Source: a virus. Taken from it: 25,937 nt of DNA. The translations under genes and the position numbers were made by a program. Positions 13,612 through 20,159 of this stretch are shown here, piece after piece (position 1 is the stretch's first letter; every line of letters begins with the position of its first letter). The notes under the pieces are model-generated. The model worked only from the letters and a program-made list of their open reading frames with translations, had not been told where the DNA came from and did no database searches. Where the stretch lies: IMG/VR virus record IMGVR_UViG_3300020465_000085, positions 1 through 25,937 of that record. One strand, given 5' to 3'.

Positions 13612-13864
13612 GGTACCAGGGTAACCGGGGTACCACGCTTTTCTTAACCTTTCTGAGAAATTCCCCCTCCTTTTCTTATTCCTTCTATTCGATTTGTTCC
13701 TTAATCATAGTTGATCTGTAAAGGGTAAAAAGAGAAAGCAGGGTGTCTATTTTCTGAATAAAGGTTAAGAGAAGTCTGGAACCTCGGTACCTTAAATGAG
13801 ACTCATTTATTGACAACTATTTTCAGGAGGCGATAGTGGTACCTGAAACAAAAAGCCTGGTACC
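13612..13864. repeat. Cluster of five GGTACC sites
   Basis: GGTACC occurs at 13612-13617, 13629-13634, 13786-13791, 13838-13843 and 13859-13864, and a related GGTAACC lies at 13620-13626. The same hexamer appears only at two other places that I found (about 1564 and 4909). The block is the main gene-free stretch (13577-13936) next to the 3' end of the primase-helicase gene. Repeated short palindromes beside a replication gene suggest an origin or protein-binding array. No other gene or RNA is visible in this gap beyond the palindrome and terminator listed. Confidence 0.5.
13793..13809. promoter_or_regulatory. Perfect 17-bp palindrome
   Basis: TAAATGAG and CTCATTTA are perfect eight-base arms around a single A. 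It lies inside the GGTACC block, directly beside the third copy. The short spacer favours a site for a dimeric DNA-binding protein over an RNA hairpin. It is a candidate operator or origin-binding site; which protein binds it is unknown (the regulator at 16748 is one candidate). Confidence 0.5.
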
Positions 13865-13867
13865 TAG

Positions 13868-13899
13868 ACAATAAAAAAGACCGCCATTACAGCAGTCTT
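13868..13899 (-). terminator. Rho-independent terminator of primase-helicase gene
   Basis: On the minus strand AAGACTGC (13899-13892) pairs with GCGGTCTT (13884-13877), eight pairs including one G-T. The loop has seven bases and a run of T follows. It lies 38 bases past the stop of the primase-helicase gene and should end that transcript before the GGTACC block. Confidence 0.75.
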
Positions 13900-13936
13900 A
13901 AAGCAAACAGTATTAGGACTCAACGATAATAGACAG

Positions 13937-16282
13937 TTAAGACTTAATCCAAATACGTTTTGGAGCACCATTCTCCTTAATTCTTTTAGGTTTGCAGTTC
14001 ATTCTTTTCATGCAATCAGTGATTTCCCGAGTCATTTGTCCGTGCTGAGTAACAGGAACATCTAAATGTCTAAACATATCAGCAAGAGTTACGTAAGGTA
14101 ATCCCTGATGCCAACCGCTGGTTTCCTTAATTAGAACATTAGCTACAGCAAGTTCGATAGGACTGTCCTTAGTAAATGAATCGGTGTACTCAGAAATGTG
14201 ACTTAATTCGTGGCTGCTAAATACATTGACTGGGTTATCTAAGTAATGCTTGTAAGCAGCATGCCAAATAGAATCACGATCTTTTTTGAGACGATCTAAA
14301 TCAATGATCTTGATATTAGGGTCTTCTTTAGAAGCAACCTTACCAAGTACTTGAATAGGAAGGAATCTTCTATTACCTGTTGGGTCGGAAAGGAAATCAG
14401 GACTGTTAGTAGCACCAGCTAGAACAAACGCTCTGGGATAAGACTTCTCGTTTTCATATTTACGAGCAGATCTATCAACGCTAACTGATATCAAGTTCTT
14501 TAATTCCTCAGAGAATTTGCGTTTTGTGTATCTTTCAAATTCATCCATTACAACAATAAAGCCAGCATGAAGAGCATGAGGTCTGGAACTCAGGTACTCA
14601 ATCGACTGCTGCATTGTTGTAACCCAAGGATAAGTTCCGTCGAGTGGGTTGGGTGGAGTGAGGTATTGGAAGAATGTTGACTTACCACAATTCTGACTAC
14701 CAATAAGAATGGGCATCCAGTCATGACGACAGCCTTCCGACATCACCCGATTAACAGCACCAATCAGGAATCGTTTAAGAATGAGATCTGCTAACCGAGT
14801 ACCGCAGGGCATGATTGGATTTTGAACTGGATCTGGAGAAACTCCAAGCAGTTCAGTTGCTAGACGATCAAAGTAAGGACAAGGATCAGTGGAAGAAGCA
14901 CAAGCAGTTAGATACTTCTTAACTGGGTGGTATCTATTTTCGTAAGCAACTTCGGTAGCAATATCAAAGACTAATGTTTTAGGAAAGACTGTTCCTTCTG
15001 TCCTGCTGACATTGAGGTACATCAACGTCGGGTCATGGATTGGACGTGGACTTCCTTTAGGTCCAAACTCCAACTGCTGGTTCATGACATTTAGTCTTAA
15101 GCCGTTGAAGTTTCTATTAATAACTTCTCTTATGCGATCAACTTGGTTCTCTCCACGACGACCTCGACCTGCGTCTGGAGGATCAAAAGAATCTGGATCT
15201 TCTTCTTGACCATCGTAAAAAGCATCGACTTGGTTATCTGGTTCCTCAGTTTCTATAACTGCTGTTTGTGACCAAGAAGGTTGTTCGCTAAATAGTCCTT
15301 GAGTAACAGTATCAGCAGGAATGAAATCTTCATCCTCATCTAGTCCCAAGAAAGCAGAGTGTTCGTAGCCTGCAAAAGATTTGCCGTAGATACCTGTAAG
15401 AAAATTACCGCCATCACTTTTTAGTTCGGGCGGCAAATTCTTCCTCCATTCGGAATCACTTTCTGTAGCAGCAGTGAAGATTGCTCCTAAGTGATCACCT
15501 CTGAATCCACGGAAAAACTTTTCACTAGTCTGTCCTCTCTTCTTGCCGTGATGCCCTCGACTTGCCCAGTCAGACCAATAAGGAAATACTTCATCACCTC
15601 CAGCTCGAGCAGCAGTTGTTATTCGCAGGAACTTTTCACGGTCACCATCTTCTGTTGGTGCAATGACATTTTCTAAACAGTAAATAGCAAGTTGGATGGA
15701 ATGATCATCAATATCTTCTTTGCGGCGGTCATATGTATTACGTCTAATAACTAATGCTTTTTTCGCGTCCTCAATAATAGTGTGATCTAAAACAGCATCT
15801 TCGTTGAACAGAGGTTCGCTTGCTTTATCGTTTCCATAGAAAGTACGGCAGCAATCAGTACATTGTTTATCTCCTCCAGTTTGAGCAACAAGCAGAGTAA
15901 CGATCTCCTTATATAGGTCAGGATCTTTTATAAATTCTGGAAGTTGAAATACAACGCGAAATCTTTCCTTATTAATAGCAGGGTCATGACTGGTGGTTGT
16001 ATAGACCCATGCTGCTTTGTCTGCTAATGGTTTCGATAAAAAGCCCTCAATAGTTAAGCCATCATCTACATCAACAACAGCAAGAGAACTTCCATTAAAA
16101 GCAGCACTGTTTCGATGATCTCCCTTCATCTCGGCTGCTACAAAAGCAGACCCTTGCATCACTTGTTTACGTAGGTCTTCTAATGTGCCGGTATGTTTCT
16201 GCCAGTTAAAAGCAAATTTACTTTCCCAGTGGGGTGGTTTGTTCTTTATTGAAGGGTGAATACTGAAGCTTAATTCGCTCAC
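13937..16282 (-). CDS. Primase-helicase: AEP-like N-terminus plus VapE-type ATPase
   Basis: This 781-residue protein is expected to prime and unwind DNA at phage replication forks. The N-terminal third has the archaeo-eukaryotic primase pattern: AVVDVDDG with metal-binding DVD at 71-73, TTTSHDPA with His99, RFRVVFQLP, and CCRTFYG at about 144-150. The middle (160-385) is a linker with an acidic stretch. The C-terminal part is a VapE-type helicase: Walker A GSQNCGKST at 528-536, Walker B VVMDE at 577-581, sensor ATN at 624-626, and TGNRRFLPI at 635-643. It is divergent from the XRE-type regulator, which may control it across the 465-bp gap. A terminator follows the gene, and beyond it lies the GGTACC block. 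No polymerase gene is seen beside it. Confidence 0.9.
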   Translation of the reverse strand: MSELSFSIHPSIKNKPPHWESKFAFNWQKHTGTLEDLRKQVMQGSAFVAAEMKGDHRNSAAFNGSSLAVVDVDDGLTIEGFLSKPLADKAAWVYTTTSHDPAINKERFRVVFQLPEFIKDPDLYKEIVTLLVAQTGGDKQCTDCCRTFYGNDKASEPLFNEDAVLDHTIIEDAKKALVIRRNTYDRRKEDIDDHSIQLAIYCLENVIAPTEDGDREKFLRITTAARAGGDEVFPYWSDWASRGHHGKKRGQTSEKFFRGFRGDHLGAIFTAATESDSEWRKNLPPELKSDGGNFLTGIYGKSFAGYEHSAFLGLDEDEDFIPADTVTQGLFSEQPSWSQTAVIETEEPDNQVDAFYDGQEEDPDSFDPPDAGRGRRGENQVDRIREVINRNFNGLRLNVMNQQLEFGPKGSPRPIHDPTLMYLNVSRTEGTVFPKTLVFDIATEVAYENRYHPVKKYLTACASSTDPCPYFDRLATELLGVSPDPVQNPIMPCGTRLADLILKRFLIGAVNRVMSEGCRHDWMPILIGSQNCGKSTFFQYLTPPNPLDGTYPWVTTMQQSIEYLSSRPHALHAGFIVVMDEFERYTKRKFSEELKNLISVSVDRSARKYENEKSYPRAFVLAGATNSPDFLSDPTGNRRFLPIQVLGKVASKEDPNIKIIDLDRLKKDRDSIWHAAYKHYLDNPVNVFSSHELSHISEYTDSFTKDSPIELAVANVLIKETSGWHQGLPYVTLADMFRHLDVPVTQHGQMTREITDCMKRMNCKPKRIKENGAPKRIWIKS

Positions 16283-16747
16283 GACTGATAACTCTATACG
16301 AATACTTAGTGTGCCTTGGTTAACGCAAAGAACAACTAGTTTTAATAACTTCTATGGTATTCGGTATGCATATTTGATTACTAAGTTACATTTTCTCGTC
16401 TGTTATAGGTAACGAAGTGTTACTGATTAAGTAAAAAAACGCACTCAAAACCCCTAAAATTAGTCATTCTCCTGTGGAAAAAGTCATTTAAATATAAATT
16501 TTTCTTACTAAACGTTCAATTGTCATTAATTTTGCATCTTTGGATGTAGCGCCATGACTGCCTTTTTCGTATTATTGAACCTAAACACCTTTATGAACAG
16601 TTTGTATTGGCGATCGTACAGAAATGTACAGGTGCTATACGCTTATAGATGAAGGTCTGCCTATTGCATACTCCAACTGTCACTTCCATAGAGTGAACTT
16701 CGACCTGAGGAGAACAATTCCCCAATTAACTCCACTTTTTCTCAACC
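16283..16747. promoter_or_regulatory. Divergent intergenic control region
   Basis: This 465-bp gap separates the primase-helicase start from the regulator start. It is AT-rich and must hold both promoters. Visible elements are GTAAC-n5-GTTAC at 16409-16423, a GGCGATCG at 16609-16616, and two GTACAG copies ten bases apart (16616-16621 and 16626-16631), the spacing of one helical turn. No convincing protein gene or structured RNA was found in it. A 32-codon frame at 16553 was rejected. Confidence 0.5.
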
Positions 16748-17563
16748 ATGCAATCTAAAAAACCTAACAAACCTATTGGTGAGGGCGACAACGCCACAGA
16801 GATTAGAAGGTTTATTGAATCTCTGAACCAAGCAATGGTTATGCATGACATCTCTCAAAGAAAACTTGGAGATGAAATTGGAGTATCGATTGGTACTGTT
16901 ACTAAATATTTAAGGGGTGAAGTTAATCCTTTTGATGTAAGGTCAAGAATCACGAGAAACCTTGCTAGTAAATTAGGTATTACAACTGAAGCTCTTTATA
17001 ATTTTTACGATACTGGTGAATATAAAGATACTCTTACTATTAAAGATGTGGAGAGTTGGATTAGAAGTACCAGCGAGTCAAAAGATTTACCTCGCATCTT
17101 ATCAGCCTTATCTGTTAGTCAGAAGAAGTTACAAGGAGATGACTCGTCTGAGTCGAAGGTAGTAGTGGAGAAGAATGCAGAACCTCCTAAACCTTCAAAA
17201 GCTGATATAGCAAAATTTGGAAAACAATTAGCTATTCATTTCCAAAAGATAAGAAAGTATGAGGCGTTAAATACAAGAGAGACTTGGAAGTTATTCCTAA
17301 AACAGGATTATGCGAAAAGTATTAGTAAAAAACACCTGGAACAAATACAAGATGTTCTTACGGGAGAAATTGAATTAACGTTAGACATTCTCATAGGTTT
17401 TGGTAAAGCCCACGGAAGATGCCCTATTTATATGGTCTTTAGCAGAATGAGTGAAACACCTTTTAGCACTGAACTAGAAACAATTCACAGTAAAGTTGTT
17501 ACATGGCATTGCTTCCATCTAACTGGTCAAATTCCAGAAAATGTAGAATCCATTTACGAGTGA
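16748..17563 (+). CDS. XRE-family (helix-turn-helix) transcription regulator
   Basis: This encodes 271 residues. Residues 22-85 form a typical Cro/C1-type helix-turn-helix: ISQRKLGDEIGVSIGTVTKYLRGEV is the core, with the recognition helix at about 48-57. The remaining 185 residues are helical with a charged linker (about 140-165) and no recognised ligand domain. It faces away from the primase-helicase and probably controls early or replication genes from the shared gap. No integrase is nearby, so it need not be a lysogeny repressor. Its stop overlaps the opposing gene by 10 bp. No clear ribosome binding site precedes the ATG; GGAGA is 30 bases away. Confidence 0.85.
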   Translation: MQSKKPNKPIGEGDNATEIRRFIESLNQAMVMHDISQRKLGDEIGVSIGTVTKYLRGEVNPFDVRSRITRNLASKLGITTEALYNFYDTGEYKDTLTIKDVESWIRSTSESKDLPRILSALSVSQKKLQGDDSSESKVVVEKNAEPPKPSKADIAKFGKQLAIHFQKIRKYEALNTRETWKLFLKQDYAKSISKKHLEQIQDVLTGEIELTLDILIGFGKAHGRCPIYMVFSRMSETPFSTELETIHSKVVTWHCFHLTGQIPENVESIYE

Positions 17564-17733
17564 GGTTCGACTGTGCTTAAGTGTTTGGCTGCTTCATCTA
17601 AATCGTTATTAAATTGACAACTACCTAGGTAACAACTCAAGTAACGATTGAAGTCACTCTTGCCACCAGTAAGTTGATAAGTATGTACAGTCCCTCCTTT
17701 GTCAGTTGTATATAAAAGCTTTGGCTTGTCCAT
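17554..17733 (-). CDS. Small hypothetical protein opposite the regulator end
   Basis: This encodes 59 residues starting at ATG 17733. The sequence is protein-like: LYTTDKGGTVHTYQLTGGKS, then RYLSCYLGSCQF with two Cys, then an acidic helix (LDEAAKHLSTVE). It has the look of a small beta-sheet protein with a helical end. It overlaps the regulator's stop by 10 bp tail-to-tail. No family is recognised. It lies between the regulator and the HLIP genes, in a gap that otherwise looks empty. Confidence 0.55.
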   Translation of the reverse strand: MDKPKLLYTTDKGGTVHTYQLTGGKSDFNRYLSCYLGSCQFNNDLDEAAKHLSTVEPHS

Positions 17734-17804
17734 TAATACTGCTTGGATTTCAATTTAATTCTATTAAACAGTACGGCTATCACATCGCAAGCTTTAACAT
17801 TCAG

Positions 17805-17811
17805 TATAAAT
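17805..17811 (+). promoter_or_regulatory. Candidate -10 box of HLIP genes
   Basis: TATAAAT lies 41 bases before the first HLIP start. The preceding region (17734-17804) is AT-rich, but no clear -35 hexamer at the correct distance was found. This is a weak candidate promoter for the two light-stress genes. Confidence 0.35.
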
Positions 17812-17851
17812 ACCTATTAAAATAGAAAGGAATTATTAAATTAAGAGTTCG

Positions 17852-17959
17852 ATGACACCTGAAGCAGAGAAGTTCAATGGCTGGGCGGCAATGCTCGGAA
17901 TCGTTGCAGCGTTTGGTGCTTATGCCTCTACTGGTCAACTTATCCCTGGAGTTTTCTAA
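17852..17959 (+). CDS. hli: High-light-inducible protein (short)
   Basis: This is a 35-residue one-helix protein of the chlorophyll a/b-binding superfamily. The helix motif reads EKFNGWAAMLGIVAAFGAY, where the usual Glu-x-x-Asn-Gly-Arg-x-Ala-Met has Trp (residue 11) in place of Arg. The typical tail TGQLIPGVF is present. HLIPs sit in thylakoid membranes, bind chlorophyll and dissipate excess energy, and phage copies help keep photosynthesis running during infection. It is followed by a second HLIP in a TAATG overlap. The changed Arg might affect pigment binding or pairing. Confidence 0.9.
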   Translation: MTPEAEKFNGWAAMLGIVAAFGAYASTGQLIPGVF

Positions 17960-18156
17960 TGACAGATTCCTCTATTACAACTGAATATGGCAAACAAAAC
18001 ATCTTTGGTAAAGAGACTCAACCACGATTAGTAGAGGAATATAAGGGTTATATCAAAGAAGCAGAACTAGCTAACGGTCGCTGGGCAATGATGGGTTTTA
18101 TCGGCCTTCTTGGTGCTTACATCACTACTGGGCAAATCATCCCTGGAATCTTCTAA
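17959..18156 (+). CDS. hli: High-light-inducible protein (long)
   Basis: This encodes 65 residues. An N-terminal polar extension (TEYGKQNIFGKETQPRLVEEY) precedes the canonical motif EAELANGRWAMMGF (Glu36, Asn39, Arg41) and the tail TTGQIIPGIF. The intact Glu/Asn/Arg set supports chlorophyll binding. It pairs with the short HLIP directly upstream; the overlapping TAATG suggests equal production. Its last 90 bp are antisense to the C-terminus of the exonuclease gene. Confidence 0.95.
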   Translation: MTDSSITTEYGKQNIFGKETQPRLVEEYKGYIKEAELANGRWAMMGFIGLLGAYITTGQIIPGIF

Positions 18157-18918
18157 CTCTTGCTTTAGCTCTTTCAGAATATGTTTGGCTTTCTCTTCTT
18201 CCTCTTTTATCTCTTGATAGCGTCTAATCTTTTGCAACCACTTAGTTCGATGTCGATCTAATTCTTCACTTGTAAGAATAAAACTTTGATTGATTTCTGG
18301 AGTGGAAACAATAATTTGAGCGCAATCAATATGGATACCTAGAGTTTCATCAAGAGCTTGTGCATATGCTGCTAATTGCATTGCACATTTGTTGAATTTA
18401 TTCCATCCAGTAAACCTAGAACGATCAGCCTTTGCTTTGGGATAATACCGAGAATAAGGCTGGTTACTGGTTTTAAAGTCAGCAATAATATAAGTTCCGT
18501 TGCGTATTCCTACTAAGTCTGGGCATCCGCAATAACCATACTTATGAGACCAGACGCGACTGATTCCATCTTCTCCTGTGCAGTAACTCCACTCAGGACG
18601 TAGTGGCATTTCACTCCAAATAAAAGAATCAAATTTATCTAAATGTTGGCTAATTCCATTCCAAAATGGTTGGTATTCTGATTCTATTGTTATTTCTTTC
18701 CCTCGAATATAGTCCTCGCAGGCTGCATGTACCGCTGAGCCTCTTTTGGCTGCGGCTGCGCTACCCCCAGGGTTCTTAAGTATCCAATTCTTTAATGCTT
18801 TCTTGCTACTTTCTGTGGCGCATTTACTAAGAATAGTAGTAACTGAAGGATAAGCTTTTGTCGGATCGTCTGTTCGATAATGCCGTTCGCCGTTTACTTC
18901 GAAGCGTGTAGCTGGCAT
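18067..18918 (-). CDS. RecB/Cas4-type PD-(D/E)XK exonuclease
   Basis: This encodes 283 residues. The nuclease motifs are in order: YPSVTTIL near the start, RGSAVH at 59-64, CPDLVGI with the metal-binding Asp at about 134, IIADFKTS with Asp147 and Lys149, and QLAAYAQAL at about 181. This is the phage exonuclease plan for recombination and degradation of DNA ends, and in cyanophages it sits with replication genes as here. The C-terminal 60 residues are a Glu/Lys-rich coiled coil and a loose tail (KKADKTHHCPATVS). That tail is encoded by the strand opposite the second HLIP, so it may be a late extension. A TATCTTGCA box and a 17-bp dyad lie just upstream. Confidence 0.88.
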   Translation of the reverse strand: MPATRFEVNGERHYRTDDPTKAYPSVTTILSKCATESSKKALKNWILKNPGGSAAAAKRGSAVHAACEDYIRGKEITIESEYQPFWNGISQHLDKFDSFIWSEMPLRPEWSYCTGEDGISRVWSHKYGYCGCPDLVGIRNGTYIIADFKTSNQPYSRYYPKAKADRSRFTGWNKFNKCAMQLAAYAQALDETLGIHIDCAQIIVSTPEINQSFILTSEELDRHRTKWLQKIRRYQEIKEEEEKAKHILKELKQELEDSRDDLPSSDVSTKKADKTHHCPATVS

Positions 18919-18920
18919 AT

Positions 18921-18948
18921 TGCAAGATATTGTTACATATAATGTAAC
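18921..18948 (-). promoter_or_regulatory. TATCTTGCA box and GTTACAT dyad before exonuclease gene
   Basis: TGCAAGATA at 18921-18929 reads TATCTTGCA in gene direction, three bases before the ATG. Next to it is a perfect inverted repeat GTTACAT-ATA-ATGTAAC (18932-18948). The dyad is a likely operator for a dimeric repressor. The box matches those before the genes at 93 and 9379. Confidence 0.5.
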
Positions 18949-19006
18949 GCTTTCTTACAAAATATAACGATTAGTAGACAAGAATAGTTGGGACTTACAC
19001 CATTTA

Positions 19007-19111
19007 ATGCATCCTTATAGCAAGCCCCTAATGGGGAATCTCAACCCTGGAACCACTTGCTATCCGCGAACAGAACACAGATTAGAACGACAACTTCTCT
19101 TTCTCCAATAG
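19007..19111 (+). CDS. Possible 34-residue micro-protein
   Basis: A short + frame reads MHPYSKPLMGNLNPGTTCYP followed by RTEHRLERQLLFLQ. The composition (Pro, Tyr, Arg, Gly and a final amphipathic helix) is more protein-like than random AT-rich DNA. It has no ribosome binding site and no recognised family. It is the only candidate gene in the stretch 18919-19241, which otherwise holds the dyad above and a small CCCC-TAAT-GGGG hairpin at 19025-19036. Confidence 0.3.
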   Translation: MHPYSKPLMGNLNPGTTCYPRTEHRLERQLLFLQ

Positions 19112-19241
19112 ATCACAATACATGTCTCCTCATGTACTGAACTTAATTATCGGTCCGAATAATCAAGGATCTAAGGAAATGTTCTAATAAGGCAGGTATG
19201 CTCTCAGGTCATGCAACCCTGTAAATGGAAGCCCAGCCTAA

Positions 19242-19607
19242 TTAGTTGTCCTTGCCTTTGCTTAAAAACTCTAAAGATTTGTAGATCTGATCCTCTGGTG
19301 TCTGACAGGAACTGAATGCGGAGAACTCATCAATCAGGCTTTTGCCCAGATGAACTCCGCCTTTTTTAATTTCCTCTACACCAATTGTGTCGTCCAGGTG
19401 CCGAGCGAGTGCTGGACCAACAACACTTAAGTACGCAAGAAATGCGTTTGTAGGTACAACTGTTTGAAGATTGGCCCCACTATTGGTAAAGCCATTCAGT
19501 GTGTTTACCAGCTCTTTTAATAAGAGATTGGTTTCTTTGTGTGCCTTAAGCTGTTCCAGCTGGATGGCATATTGATTCATTGAATCATCATCCTTCTTTG
19601 TAGTCAT
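19242..19607 (-). CDS. Hypothetical protein
   Basis: This encodes 121 residues (or 112 if the second Met is used). It is helical overall, with an N-terminal amphipathic stretch (YAIQLEQLKAHKETNLLLKEL) and a central hydrophobic part (VVPTNAFLAYLSVVGPALARHL). There are no recognised motifs. The start overlaps the preceding gene by 20 bp, consistent with one operon with the two genes upstream. It is transcribed towards the exonuclease. Confidence 0.65.
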   Translation of the reverse strand: MTTKKDDDSMNQYAIQLEQLKAHKETNLLLKELVNTLNGFTNSGANLQTVVPTNAFLAYLSVVGPALARHLDDTIGVEEIKKGGVHLGKSLIDEFSAFSSCQTPEDQIYKSLEFLSKGKDN

Positions 19608-19785
19608 GAATAATTTCTCCGTTAAATTCTTTGGCTAAAAGTAAAGATGCTTTTTCAATTTCGGACAGTTCTTTCCATGCAGCATTACATATTTGGTGTC
19701 CATAAGCATCTAAAAGTCTTTTGACTTCTTTACTAGTTTTAGCCGTTTGAAGTGCTGCTAGAACTGGATGGTGGGAACTCGACAA
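19588..19785 (-). CDS. Small hypothetical protein
   Basis: This encodes 65 residues, mostly helical (AALQTAKTSKEVKRLLDAY, then WKELSEIEKASLLLAKEF). It overlaps the upstream gene by 47 bp and the downstream one by 20 bp in different frames. It has no recognised family. The helical content and operon packing support it as real. Confidence 0.55.
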   Translation of the reverse strand: MSSSHHPVLAALQTAKTSKEVKRLLDAYGHQICNAAWKELSEIEKASLLLAKEFNGEIIHDYKEG

Positions 19786-20032
19786 GAATTTGTTCTGGTG
19801 TAATATCGTGGATAAATGTATAAGAAATAATCTTGTCTTTTGATATCAGTTTATCTAGCACTTGCTTCCAGACGGTAACAGCAATACTGTTATCGGCGTA
19901 TTTATAGGGAAGCGGAACTATCTTGCAAATCAGCCCTTGAGCCATTCGGACGAACGGTGTCTTCTGAAGGGCATAAAGGCAATCTGAGATGTGAATAGTC
20001 GCCTCGGATGAGATGTTAGGTTCTTCTTCCAA
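19739..20032 (-). CDS. Hypothetical protein
   Basis: This encodes 97 residues with mixed alpha/beta composition (IHISDCLYALQKTPFVRMAQ, then ICKIVPLPYKYADNSIAVTVW). It ends in a Ser-rich tail whose DNA overlaps the next gene. It has no recognised motif. It lies 127 bp downstream of the putative ssDNA-binding gene, with an inverted repeat between them. Confidence 0.6.
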   Translation of the reverse strand: MEEEPNISSEATIHISDCLYALQKTPFVRMAQGLICKIVPLPYKYADNSIAVTVWKQVLDKLISKDKIISYTFIHDITPEQILVEFPPSSSSSTSNG

Positions 20033-20111
20033 TTTAGTGACCTTGTGAGACAGAACTTACATCCGTGGTAACCGAAGATAACACATTAAAAAAATTTATT
20101 GTGTGCCGAAA

Positions 20112-20156
20112 ATGAACATCGTATTCATAATATGCGTAGGTGTATAAAATGTTCAT
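20112..20156. promoter_or_regulatory. Wide inverted repeat ATGAACAT ... ATGTTCAT
   Basis: Perfect eight-base arms at 20112-20119 and 20149-20156 enclose 29 bases, in the gap between 20032 and 20160. The two arms are about 3.5 helical turns apart. They could be paired protein sites or a weak transcript hairpin past the 20160 stop. The function is unproven. Confidence 0.35.
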
Positions 20157-20159
20157 AGC

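Noticed and set aside
16616-16631. Possible cyanobacterial LexA box
   Set aside because: The spacing between the two GTAC cores is six bases instead of the four in the consensus I know, so it is listed only as a repeat.
16553-16651. 32-codon + frame (MTAFFVLLNLN...) in the divergent gap
   Set aside because: No ribosome binding site, hydrophobic AT-driven composition and position in a likely promoter region; not convincing as a gene.
3478-19211. Near-identical 19-mer (GCAGGTATGCTTTCAGGTC at about 3478 and one mismatch at about 19193)
   Set aside because: One copy is within a coding sequence and about 0.1 such matches are expected by chance in this length; no wider similarity surrounds them.
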